Source of the DNA: Poindextera sp041691315
GTDB lineage: Bacteria; Pseudomonadota; Alphaproteobacteria; Caulobacterales; Caulobacteraceae
Direction of reading: 5' to 3'
NCBI GenBank assembly: GCA_041691315.1
Contig: JBEPUW010000019.1
Coordinates: 1-64,000 of the forward strand
Length of the DNA stretch: 64,000 nt
Part shown: in pieces, positions 7,913 through 15,422 of the stretch
Layout of the letters: each line of letters starts with the position of its first letter
Position numbering within the stretch: position 1 is the stretch's first letter
Translations under genes and position numbers: made by a program
The notes under the pieces: model-generated
Database searches by the model: none
The model's input: only the letters and a program-made list of their open reading frames with translations
What the model was told of the DNA's origin: nothing

Positions 7913-8638
7913 ATGCCCGTCGTGAAATACCGCGTCCACGGTCGCGGCCTGCCGCCCCGCCAGACCGAACTTCCGGTGCCGGGATGGGCGGGTGAGCCAC
8001 AGCCAAGGGCGCATGGATCGCACCAACAGATTTGGCATTGCGCTCCGTTCTCGGAAGGGGCGCGTTACGGCATCGAGATCCTCTATCCGTTCGAACAGGA
8101 ACTCCGCGTTCGCACCTATCGCGGACGCGTGCAGCTTGAGGCTGACTGGGGGCCAGATCCAGGCGATGGCATGATGTGGCCGCCCTTCCGGCCTTTCGGG
8201 GAAGGGTTCTACTCCTACCAGATCGTTTTAGATTTGATGGTCGACCCAGGATGGGCGATCCGGACCGAACCGCACCCCCGCTTCTATGCCGCCAAAGACC
8301 AAGACGTCCCGGTCGCCGTTCCGGCCCTGATTCGCAGCAACTGGTGGCCTATGATGTTCTTCGCGATCTTCAAGGCGCCGCCCAAAGGTGCGACGCATGT
8401 TTTCCGAAAGGGTGAGGGTTTCCTGCAGGTGGTCGTTATCCCGGCCGAGCCAGACCTCACCCTAGAGCCAATGGGCGAGGAAGACGCCGCGGAGCGGGAA
8501 CTGAGGTCGCGCCGCATCCACGCCAGCCGCGACACATTGTCGGCGGGCACCCGCTGGGTCTCGAACACCCGCACCGTATTCGACGGCACCTATCGTCATA
8601 TGTTGCGCGCCGCCAAGGCGCGGGATCGCGGCGCCTGA
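7913..8638 (+). CDS. DUF6065-like hypothetical protein
   Basis: A 241-residue soluble protein with no signal peptide. Features include an N-terminal strand PVVKYRVHGR, ARYGIEILYPFEQELRV, a tryptophan-rich centre (GMMWPPFRPFG, IRSNWWPMMFFAIFKAP), a GATHVFRKGEGFLQVVVIP motif and a charged helical C-terminus. The pattern resembles the family I know as DUF6065, whose role is unknown, but I assign it from memory of motifs only. The ATG is chosen for the GAAGGTGAAG ribosome binding site just upstream; the open frame extends 22 codons further back without gene-like residues. It may be co-transcribed with the lipoprotein ending 129 nt before. Confidence 0.6.
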   Translation: MPVVKYRVHGRGLPPRQTELPVPGWAGEPQPRAHGSHQQIWHCAPFSEGARYGIEILYPFEQELRVRTYRGRVQLEADWGPDPGDGMMWPPFRPFGEGFYSYQIVLDLMVDPGWAIRTEPHPRFYAAKDQDVPVAVPALIRSNWWPMMFFAIFKAPPKGATHVFRKGEGFLQVVVIPAEPDLTLEPMGEEDAAERELRSRRIHASRDTLSAGTRWVSNTRTVFDGTYRHMLRAAKARDRGA

Positions 8639-8667
8639 GACCGCTCAGGCGCCGCCCAATTCGCGCG

Positions 8668-9087
8668 CTAGAAGCCATCCTGCTGGTGATGGTGATGGTG
8701 GTGGTGATGCTCGAAATATGGCTCCTGGTACTGTTGGTACCCAAAATACGGCACCACTGGGGCGACGTAGCCGCCGTAGGGATAGCCATAACGATAGCCG
8801 TGCCGACGATAATACGGATGATATCGCCGCACGATGTAGGCGTGGTGGTGGTGATGGTGGTGGTGGTGCTCGTAGTACTGAGCTTTGATGAGCCGCGGCC
8901 TGACCGCGTCTTGTGCGTCTGCGATCTTTAAGCGCGCGACTGCGTTTGGGATCGGATCGAGCAGTTCTGCGAATGAGTGAGCCGGAGCCACTGCCGGCTG
9001 GAACACCGCGGGCGCGCCGACCGCCATGCCGGGTAAGACGACCAGGGACGAGATCGCCCCTAGAACGCCGAGGGTTCTGGTTTCCAT
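8668..9087 (-). CDS. exported polyhistidine protein, possible metal binder
   Basis: A 139-residue secreted protein. It has an N-terminal signal peptide (TLGVLGAISSLVVLPGMAVGAP, shortened), a middle helix (PNAVARLKIADAQDAVRPRLI) and then two runs of nine and eight consecutive histidines (about residues 74-82 and 127-134). The runs flank a Tyr/Gly/Arg-rich stretch (RRHGYRYGYPYGGY). Polyhistidine runs bind Ni, Co, Zn or Cu and are used for metal storage or scavenging in other bacteria; a periplasmic metal buffer is the simplest guess. The ribosome binding site is AGGAGC eight or so nt before ATG. It converges with the gene ending at 8638. The first part resembles small exported proteins near other His/Tyr-rich proteins of this group. 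Confidence 0.65.
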   Translation of the reverse strand: METRTLGVLGAISSLVVLPGMAVGAPAVFQPAVAPAHSFAELLDPIPNAVARLKIADAQDAVRPRLIKAQYYEHHHHHHHHHAYIVRRYHPYYRRHGYRYGYPYGGYVAPVVPYFGYQQYQEPYFEHHHHHHHHQQDGF

Positions 9088-9431
9088 CTATTTGTGCTCC
9101 TGATTCGCAAATCCAGTTGATCCATCGATCACGCGCTTGTTGCAGCCGTGGTGGTTTTGATCTTCAACGCGGACACCCACGTACGACCTATATGCGGACA
9201 TTCGCAGGCAGCTTCTGAACTGCGGGTGAACGGAGCGAGCCGGGATCAATCCAGCTTTGCGTTCGGTCATCCGGTGAAGGGCTCTGCGGGCAGGGAGGAA
9301 GATTTGCGCCTTCCTCGCCTACCGCGTTTGTTCATGCCCAGTTCAGCCGCCAGCGGCGACGTAGGCTGTGCTTCGGCCGGCAGCCCAGTGCGCTATGGTC
9401 CGGTATCGGCAAGCACGACTTGGAGCCTTAC
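9088..9431. other. intergenic between divergent exported-protein genes
   Basis: The region between the polyhistidine gene and the Tyr-rich gene should contain both promoters. I see no gene. Only the ribosome binding sites at either end (AGGAG near 9090 on the minus strand; TGGAG near 9421 on the plus strand) are recognisable. Confidence 0.5.
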
Positions 9432-9821
9432 ATGAACAATATACTCACTGCCGGCATCGCGGCCGTTACCCTCATGTCCGGAGCGTTCGCCGTCGCAATG
9501 CCGGCGGCGGCTCAAGATTGGGATGACTATGGTCATGGCGGTTACGATCGGGGCGACAATGGCGGTAGCGAAGTCGGCGCAGCCATTGCCGGCGGCATCG
9601 TCGGTCTGGCCCTGGGCTCGGCCCTGTCATCAGACCGCTATAGCCAGCGCGACTACGAATACGAAACACCAGACTACAGGTATGTTGCGCCGGCTTACAT
9701 GTATCCGCAGACCTACTATCGCTCCCCGTATGTCTATGATGGGCAACGCCACTATGGAACGGGATACTATGATGGAGTGGACAATGGGTATTACTACGAA
9801 TATCGCGACGAGGACGACTAA
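9432..9821 (+). CDS. exported Tyr/Asp-rich glycine-zipper protein
   Basis: A 129-residue exported protein. The signal peptide (AGIAAVTLMSGAFAVAMPA) is cleaved near AAAQD. An acidic Gly/Asp stretch follows, then a glycine-zipper-like hydrophobic span (VGAAIAGGIVGLALGSAL) and a tyrosine-rich, acidic tail (YETPDYRYVAPAYMYPQTYY, ending YRDEDD). The ATG four codons into the frame is preferred because a GGAG ribosome binding site sits 6 nt upstream. It shares its architecture (signal, Gly zipper, aromatic tail) with the protein at 4391, suggesting a family of small envelope proteins in this region. Function unknown. Confidence 0.65.
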   Translation: MNNILTAGIAAVTLMSGAFAVAMPAAAQDWDDYGHGGYDRGDNGGSEVGAAIAGGIVGLALGSALSSDRYSQRDYEYETPDYRYVAPAYMYPQTYYRSPYVYDGQRHYGTGYYDGVDNGYYYEYRDEDD

Positions 9822-10078
9822 TAGTTAAATCAGGCCCGTTTCATGTTCCGTGATAGAAGCTTCACGCGGAAATCCCAGAAGGTGCTTGGCGCACCTCGTT
9901 ATCTTGGGGGTGCGATTGGGAGTATACCGCTGATCCGGAGACGCGATATTCAAAGAATATCTGCGCTTTAGGAACTCTGCTTCCCGTATCCAGCGCCAAT
10001 TAAGTTGGAGCGGTCGGCGCGGATAGACGTTTCGGTTCCGGCGCCCCGGATGGGCGTCGGATGAACCAGGAACACCCG

Positions 10079-10383
10079 ATGGACATACCTGAGCTGCGCT
10101 TAGCCAAGCTGGAGATTGCCTTCCGGGCGTTGCTGCACAACCAGCCGCGAGATGCGGTTGAGAGCGCCCTGGGTTTCTGCAGATCGCTCCAGGAACAGAC
10201 GATCGACGAGGCCGAGAGCGTAGCGCCAACGCTGCGACGATCTATTTCAACGAGGTGCGTGGCGCATGCGAAGAGGACGATGAACTGTTAGAGGATGCAG
10301 TTCTCGCCTGGCCCGATCCCAAGGCGCGCCGGCGCTCGACTTGCCGCCCGAAAATATCGCGGCCACCGACCATGTGTTGGAAC
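10079..10383 (+). pseudogene. hypothetical gene with two frameshifts, cut by an IS
   Basis: Three consecutive reading frames each look coding. Frame 1 gives MDIPELRLAKLEIAFRALL through EQTIDEAESV. Near 10221-10228 it shifts to a frame giving AATIYFNEVRGACEEDDEL and DAVLAWPDP. Near 10322-10330 it shifts again to PALDLPPENIAATDHVLER, which runs into the left end of the IS6-family element. Together they describe a helical acidic protein of about 100 residues, family unknown. Either the gene is decaying or the sequence has single-base indels; two independent shifts plus the IS truncation favour real decay. Confidence 0.6.
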
Positions 10384-11214
10384 GGCATTGTCAGAGCAAA
10401 TTAGCCCCTGGGTAATCGGCCTCGTCTAAGCCGCCGGCCATGACCAAACCGGGCAACCCGTTCCGATATTTCAATTCGTCGCCCGAGGTGATCCGCCTGG
10501 TGGTGATGATGTACGTGAAGTACCCGCTGTCGCTCCGCAACGTCGAGGATCTGCTGGCCGAGCGGGGCATCGACATTTGCCATGAGACCGTGCGGTTCTG
10601 GTGGAATAGGTTCGGCCCGATGTTCGCCGCGGAGATCCGGCGCAAGCGCGTCCAGCGCATGCGCGCCTACACCCATTGGCGCTGGCATCTCGACGAGGTC
10701 TACGTGAAGATCAATGGCGTGATGCACTACCTCTGGCGCGCGGTCGACCAGGAGGGCGAGGTGCTGGAATCCTTCGCCACAAAGGAGCGCGACAAGGCGG
10801 CCGCCCTCAATTTCATGCGGCGATTGATGAAGCGCCACGGTCGCGCCAAGGTCATCACCACCGACGGCCTGCGCTCCTACAAGGCGGCCATGAAGGAGAT
10901 CGGCAACGCCGAGAAGCAGGAGATCGGCCGCTGGGCCAACAACAGGGTGGAGAACAGCCACCTTCCCTTCCGACGACGAGAGCGGGCGATGAACCGATTT
11001 CGGAGGATGAAGACACTCCAGAAGTTCAGCTCGGTTCACGCCTCAGTCCACAACCTCTTCAACCAGGAGCGCCATCTCGTCAGCCGCGACATCTACAAGC
11101 AGAGACGCTCGGAAGCCTTCACCGAGTGGCGGGCAGTCATGGCCTAAGGCCAGCGTGGGTTGGGGAGAAATGCGCCTTAGCGGAGACGAGTTGCCTTTAG
11201 ACTGACAGCACACG
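10384..11214 (+). mobile_element. IS6-family insertion sequence
   Basis: An element of about 0.83 kb with one transposase gene, the usual IS6 size. The left end reads GGCATTGTCAGAGCAAAT, resembling IS6-type ends (GGC..TGT..CAAA). On the right, the complement of 11196-11211 reads GTGCTGTCAGTCTAAA, imperfectly matching the left end (TGTCAG shared). The exact right boundary is uncertain by several bases. Both flanking genes are truncated at the element, and no 8-bp target duplication is visible, so the flanks probably changed by deletion or cointegrate resolution. Confidence 0.65.
10440..11147 (+). CDS. IS6-family DDE transposase
   Basis: A 235-residue transposase catalysing replicative IS6-type transposition through cointegrates. 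The order of features is an N-terminal DNA-binding part (SLRNVEDLLAERGI, HETVRFW) and a DDE catalytic core with D85 in WHLDEVYVKI, D142 in TTDGLRSY and E171 in NNRVENSH. A basic C-terminus (FRRMKTLQKFSSVHASVHN) follows. The length matches the family (about 230-240 residues) and no frameshift is seen, so it may be active. The start lies 56 nt inside the left end. Confidence 0.9.
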   Translation: MTKPGNPFRYFNSSPEVIRLVVMMYVKYPLSLRNVEDLLAERGIDICHETVRFWWNRFGPMFAAEIRRKRVQRMRAYTHWRWHLDEVYVKINGVMHYLWRAVDQEGEVLESFATKERDKAAALNFMRRLMKRHGRAKVITTDGLRSYKAAMKEIGNAEKQEIGRWANNRVENSHLPFRRRERAMNRFRRMKTLQKFSSVHASVHNLFNQERHLVSRDIYKQRRSEAFTEWRAVMA

Positions 11215-11456
11215 CCGGAGCCTTCGATCTGATGGCCAGCTTCGTCGCCGATATGCACTGCCAAAATCGCGCCCTTTAAGATTGCCCAGTTTTCCAACCC
11301 AACTGGCGGTCCCTCATAGTCAAACCTGAAGCGCTCATTGGCGAAAGTCAGGTTCGCCCCGACCTCTATTGTGGTGGCCAAGTCCTCGATAACTGTGCCC
11401 GTAGAAATTGTCTCAGACGTGGGCTTAGAACCGTCCCCATTTTCGTTCGCATCCAT
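11215..11456 (-). pseudogene. N-terminal fragment of a hypothetical gene cut by the IS
   Basis: About 80 codons of a minus-strand gene beginning MDANENGDGSKPTSETISTG and continuing with EDLATTIEVGANLTFANERF and AILKGAILAVHIGDEAGHQI. After that the frame enters the right end of the IS6-family element and codes only antisense transposase sequence. The native C-terminus is lost. The beta-rich composition suggests a small domain; family not recognised. Confidence 0.5.
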
Positions 11457-11635
11457 GGCGGGGATGACCCTCTCGCGTTAGTCGACGGCTCTACCCTTAA
11501 ACCGAAGCGCCGACTTCACCCATCGCGCGGCTAAAGGATCTCAACGGGTACGAGCACCGTGCCCCCCTTAAAAGAACGCGCGCGCGAAGCAGTCAGCAAC
11601 CATCGCTGTCGATGACTAGCCGGCCTTCCTCGCGG
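11457..11635. other. short intergenic, nothing recognised
   Basis: Separates the start of the IS-truncated minus-strand gene from the stop of the superinfection-immunity-like gene. No frame or repeat seen. Confidence 0.4.
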
Positions 11636-11890
11636 CTAAGCCGGGCCGCCAGGGGTAGTGCGCGGAGCCCCCGGTGCGGGCGCAGCCATGGAGTGAACGA
11701 TGATAGTCTGAGGCTGCTGGGGCGACATCAGCGACCAGATAAACGAACCGATCCAGCCGACGGTCCAACCGAGCAGCAGGTTCAGCGCGGCTATCGCCCC
11801 GGCCTGACGATGTTTCCGGATCAGCGCGATAATCGTCGGACCGAAGTACATGACGATAAAAATTACGATTAGGACGACGCTGGCGCCCAT
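11636..11890 (-). CDS. superinfection immunity protein-like small membrane protein
   Basis: An 84-residue membrane protein with two hydrophobic segments (SVVLIVIFIVMYFGPTIIAL and NLLLGWTVGWIGSFIWSL) joined by the loop RKHRQAGAIAAL. The signature YF.PT.IA..R.H..AGAI...NLLLGWT is that of the superinfection immunity family, named after the phage T4 Imm protein that blocks DNA entry of a second phage. Most bacterial members are of unproven function. The C-terminus is Pro/Ala-rich and probably cytoplasmic. It stands alone between intergenic stretches in a region with mobile-element debris. Confidence 0.75.
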   Translation of the reverse strand: MGASVVLIVIFIVMYFGPTIIALIRKHRQAGAIAALNLLLGWTVGWIGSFIWSLMSPQQPQTIIVHSMAAPAPGAPRTTPGGPA

Positions 11891-12133
11891 TGTGGCGCTG
11901 CGGCGCCCGCCTGTGCTGTCGAGTTGATAGCTTGCTCCCCTGCCGAAGTCGGGGAGTTAGGAAGCCTCGATTAGGCGGCCGCGCCGGTCTTTAGGGCTTG
12001 CGCCCCTGGACATACACCGACGCCTCCCCGACCGCATGGTCGAGGAGTGCTGTTCACGGCCGCCCGCGCGTTCTTACACAGCCTCGACCCTCCACCCACA
12101 GCGGACGGTTGAGGTGTGGTCACGAGGGTGGGT
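11891..12133. other. intergenic with a degenerate MITE end
   Basis: Contains gttcttacacagcctc at 12070-12085, a one-mismatch copy of the right terminus of the MITE-like element at 13452-13600, preceded in both places by the same cccgcgcg. No matching left end is visible nearby. No gene recognised. Confidence 0.45.
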
Positions 12134-12710
12134 CTACGCCGTACTGGAGAGCTTATCCCAGGTGGTCGCGGCAAAGCTGGGGCGAGTGCGGAGACGCTCC
12201 AGCCAGGAGGCGATCGGCCGTCGCCGCTATCATCTGGCCCCCATCGGGGCTCGCTGAGAGCATATCGAGGTGCGCTCCAGCGTGAATGTCGGCGAGCGAG
12301 AAGTTCTCACCCGACATGTAGGGTCCGTTGTTGAGAAACGACGAGAGGACGCCCACGACGTTACGGGTCGCTGGGATCACAGCGGCCACGGCTTCCTCAT
12401 TCGCGGCCATGCCCGACCTGGGCGCTATAATTCGATGGTATACGAGCGGGGCGGCGGCGAGCCTCGTGAAGTAGTAACTATCGACGACGCCGATGACCTG
12501 GTTCATCCGCGCGGCGGCCTTTGGATCGGTCGGTGTCAGCGATGGGCGCGAGCCTACCGCATCGAGGTAGCGCAGGATCGCTTGGGTTTCGTAGACCACG
12601 AAGCCGTCGTCATTGATCGCGGGCACCCGGCCGAGCGGATGTCGAGCCATATGCTCGGGTTCGAGGTTCTGGCCGGGCGTCATTCGCTCTAAGCGATAGG
12701 GAAATGCACC
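12134..12710 (-). pseudogene. glutathione S-transferase, 5'-truncated and frameshifted
   Basis: The main frame (12153-12683) shows GST features: PGQNLEPEHMARHPLGRVPAI, then FVVYETQAILRYLDAVG from the thioredoxin-like domain, and the helical domain ending ENFSLADIHAGAHLDML. In-frame codons upstream of the first ATG read FPYRLERMTPG, continuing the family pattern back to a stop, so the first 25-30 residues with the catalytic Ser/Tyr region are lost. Near 12205 the frame departs. Shifting by one base gives WLERLRTRPSFAATTWDKL and a stop at 12134, the canonical GST end. The gene is thus damaged at both ends and probably inactive. Confidence 0.7.
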
Positions 12711-13051
12711 CTATCAAGGCCGACCGCCCGAACGGGCTGTCGATCGTGCTATGAACTGTGATCAATGAACCGCCCTCGCTGAGCAACCGCTGGGAGCCAG
12801 CGCCGACACTCCTCTGCTCGTGAGCAGCCTTGTTCGGGTTCGTTCCGTGTCCAGGGCTTGCACCACCAAGCATACCTGTCCGGACGGGAATAGCTATTGG
12901 CCGCTTTCCACACCTAAGCGCCCTTGGCGAGGTCCGCTTGTCGGCAATTGACCCGACTGGCCGCGAATGTCCGCTCGCCGGGCCGGACCCAACGACCGAG
13001 TTCGACCCTGAGCGGACACCCGGGAAGTCGACTCGCTTGGGGGCCGGGTTG
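12711..13051. other. intergenic, no gene seen
   Basis: The missing GST 5' end is not found here in any frame. No repeat or RNA recognised. Confidence 0.4.
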
Positions 13052-13396
13052 TCAGGTCTTGGCTTCAGGCGCCGCGTCGAGCGGCCAAACTTCGACGACC
13101 CCTTGCGCTACCGCACAGGGGCTGTTGGCCGCAATTTCGATGGCGGCCTGCAAATCTGCGGCCTCGATCAAGGCAAAGCCGGCGATAGGAAGTGCGGCGG
13201 ACAAGAAGGCGCCCTCCATCACGTCAACCTTGGCGGCGTCGTGATTGCGCACCTGTAGAGGTTTGCCTGCGATACCCATCACGTCGCCTTGGCGGACGCG
13301 CTCCGCATCGGCGGCATGCGCTGCGTCGCGTACCGGCTTGGCCGTCTGGTCGTAACCATCCTGGTCGCCATATCCGATGGTGATGAACTTGGGCAT
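13052..13396 (-). CDS. YCII-related domain protein
   Basis: A 114-residue protein starting MPKFITIGYGDQDGYDQT with a ferredoxin-like alpha-beta order. The central strand GIAGKPLQVRNHDA, the acidic VDVMEGAFL, a helix-strand IAGFALIEAADLQAAIEIA and a C-terminal VEVWPLD are the layout of YCII-related proteins in the DGPF/PhnB-like subset often found near sigma factors. They are dimeric and enzymatic roles are mostly unproven. The frame is open upstream to 13558, but those residues run through the MITE-like element, so the internal ATG is used. The element ends only about 55 bp upstream of the start and may supply or disturb the promoter. Confidence 0.7.
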   Translation of the reverse strand: MPKFITIGYGDQDGYDQTAKPVRDAAHAADAERVRQGDVMGIAGKPLQVRNHDAAKVDVMEGAFLSAALPIAGFALIEAADLQAAIEIAANSPCAVAQGVVEVWPLDAAPEAKT

Positions 13397-13451
13397 GCCA
13401 TCATCAACGCGCCAATCCTTCGGCGGTTTCTGCCAAGGGCTGCTTGCCACC

Positions 13452-13600
13452 GAGGCTGTGTAAAAACATTTTTGCGGCTCGCGAATCCTCGAAATCTTCA
13501 GTGAAAATCTCCCGCTGTGCGCCACAGAGCCCGAAATCACTGCTTGCCGGCGTGTCATGGCGTACTCCAGCGGGGCGCCCGCGCGTTTTTACACAGCCTC
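13452..13600. mobile_element. MITE-like element with perfect 16-bp inverted ends
   Basis: The left end gaggctgtgtaaaaac (13452-13467) and right end gtttttacacagcctc (13585-13600) are exact inverted copies bounding about 149 bp with no gene. The tetranucleotide cacc occurs immediately outside both ends and could be a 4-bp target duplication. This is the anatomy of a non-autonomous IS derivative. The parent IS is not in the window; a degenerate right end is at 12070-12085. Confidence 0.6.
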
Positions 13601-13983
13601 CACCCTTAGCGGACTGCCAAAGAGTCTGCTTTCAGGGCGGCTCAGCTTCGCTCAGAGCCTCGCCCGTGAACCCGCGGTCCGATGGTAATCAGTCGAGCGG
13701 TAACACCCCCGACCGACAATGATTGGTCGGTCGTCCCGGTAGATGCGCCGAAGAGACGCCAGGGGTCCCGGGAGAGTCAGGCGAGAGCTTCGCGGGTCGT
13801 TAGCCGGTCTGACCCGCGAAACGCCGCCAGCGGCTTTCCAGCGCCTTCCCTGGCCCTCGGCATATGTGCCGCTGTTTGAAGCCTCGTTTACTACGAAGGC
13901 GAACTCTAAAACCTCATCCGTGAGGGGTGCGGCGTCCCGGCCGTTCCCCTCGTTGTCGTTGGCGTCGCTCCTTAGCCCCCCGT
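13601..13983. other. intergenic with an imperfect dispersed repeat
   Basis: No gene recognised. A segment around 13814-13875 (cgaaacgccgccagcggc, then tttccagc, then catatg.gccgc) recurs in similar form near 14993-15045. A short hairpin cgaccgac/gtcggtcg sits around 13710-13733. Confidence 0.4.
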
Positions 13984-14715
13984 CTAGGGGGATGCCACTA
14001 CGTCTACCGGAGCGGCCATCTTCGTGCCATCGGCGAAAACGATCACCTCGGGATGGAAAACGACCTTCATTTTTGCCAAATCGGTCTGAGCAAGTTGATT
14101 GTCCGAGCTTTCGAACTGGTTGAGTTCGAAGCTGTAAGCGGAGGTCGAAAAGACTTGTCCAGCCTTTATCGGGTCGTCCATGGACAGGTTAATGGCTTTT
14201 ATGGCGGTGCCGAACATATCGTCGAACTGAAATGAACCTTTGACGCCGGCGATATCTTTCGGCCCCCTGTTCTGGACTGCGATCACCAAACCTAGCGAAG
14301 AGCTGAAGCGCTCGGCCTGAGGATCGGCAGGGCGGAACTCCTTGCTAACAATGGTGACCAACACGACCTTTCCTAAAGCGGCCTCTGCCGCCGCTCGCTG
14401 GGCTGCCGCCTTCGCGCTGAGAATGGCGGCGTCGACCTGCTGTTTGGTCTGATCCGCTTCGAACTTGGTCTGGTCTGAAATGGCCTGGCCGATGGTGGTT
14501 CCGGGCGGGATCGCCGGCTTACCGCCGGCCAGCGCCGCTCCGACGCTTTGGCGCATCAAGTAGGCTGTGAACAGGCGGCGGTCACTGTCGGAGAGCCCTT
14601 TAGTCTGCTCCGAAAGTTGGCCCCAATTTGCCGGGTCGGGGGGGATGACGGCCCCTTTCGGCGAGCAGCCGGCAAGCACAATCATTGCTGCGATACACCA
14701 AAGTGATTTTTTCAT
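13984..14715 (-). CDS. lipoprotein of unknown function, 243 aa
   Basis: The start MKKSLWCIAAMIVLAGCSPKG is a textbook lipoprotein signal with lipobox LAGC at Cys17, so the protein is anchored to an envelope membrane. Residues about 30-70 are polar and helical, about 85-120 are an Ala-rich helix (AILSAKAAAQRAAAEAALGK), and the rest is beta-rich with SSSLGLVIAVQNRGPKDIAGVKG, FDDMFGTAIKAINL and VVFHPEVIVFADGT. The layout resembles the extracellular-matrix-like or DUF4352-type beta-sandwich lipoproteins, but I cannot name the family. The frame extends upstream to 14829 without gene-like sequence; a GGGGGGCG purine run precedes the chosen ATG. Confidence 0.7.
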   Translation of the reverse strand: MKKSLWCIAAMIVLAGCSPKGAVIPPDPANWGQLSEQTKGLSDSDRRLFTAYLMRQSVGAALAGGKPAIPPGTTIGQAISDQTKFEADQTKQQVDAAILSAKAAAQRAAAEAALGKVVLVTIVSKEFRPADPQAERFSSSLGLVIAVQNRGPKDIAGVKGSFQFDDMFGTAIKAINLSMDDPIKAGQVFSTSAYSFELNQFESSDNQLAQTDLAKMKVVFHPEVIVFADGTKMAAPVDVVASP

Positions 14716-15161
14716 TTGACGCCCCCCATCGGCATCGACGATGCGCTCGGCACCGAGGAATGGGAAGCGGTGTTCATTTTGCTGGGCACGGTGCCAACGA
14801 CCCAGCCCACAATATTCGGTTTCCACCACCCGCGCCCGTAGCCGCTAGCCCGAGGCGTTGGGACGCTTTCGGCCCAGGGGTCCTGGCGGCCCGGCGTCAG
14901 TCGACGTCGCCGCGACACTGTGCACGCTAGACCCAGGCCCGAGCCCGAGAGGCTCAGGCGGCGGTCTCTTGGGTAGGGAATGGCCCAACGCACGAAACGC
15001 GGCCAGCGGCGATCAGCGCGTTTCCAGCCCTGCCGCACATATGCCGCAAAACGAAGCCATGGCTTCACAAACGACGGCCTCGTCGCAGCGCCACCGCGCC
15101 GACTGGCGGTGGTCGGGCCAAGTCGCCACCTATCTTCGGGTAGTTGAAGGAAGGACGACTT
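14716..15161. other. intergenic, contains copy of a dispersed repeat
   Basis: No coding frame is convincing. Holds the second copy of the imperfect repeat near 14993-15045 and, at the right end, the GAAGGAAGGA ribosome binding site of the next small gene. Confidence 0.45.
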
Positions 15162-15341
15162 ATGACGAAACGAGCGAAGCCGGGCGACGGGGCGAAGGTC
15201 GAAGAGCCCATCAAGCCGTCGCTGCCTAGGCTGGACGATCCGCACATTCACGTGGTGAAGCGCTCGACGTCGGGCGGCGGCTTGGTGATCGGCGGCCAGG
15301 GCGGGCTGAAGCCGCCAAAGGGGGCCGCGCCAGCCGAATAG
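15162..15341 (+). CDS. small basic hypothetical protein, 59 aa
   Basis: A short soluble protein: a basic N-terminus (MTKRAKPGDGAKVEEPIKPS), then LPRLDDPHIHVVKRSTSGGG, a Gly-rich segment and a basic Pro/Ala tail. It probably lacks a stable fold on its own. The ATG is well placed behind GAAGGAAGGA. No family is recognised. It lies between two minus-strand genes and has its own leader. Confidence 0.6.
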   Translation: MTKRAKPGDGAKVEEPIKPSLPRLDDPHIHVVKRSTSGGGLVIGGQGGLKPPKGAAPAE

Positions 15342-15422
15342 GGCTTCGCTGAAGCCGGTCTCGCTTCTGTCGGGCACCTCCGGCCCGTTTTCGAAGGGCG
15401 GCCGTCAGCGCCATGTCGCGCT

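Noticed and set aside
13682..14123. Overlapping plus-strand frames beside the lipoprotein gene
   Set aside because: They run through an intergenic hairpin and the lipoprotein 3' end and lack coherent composition.
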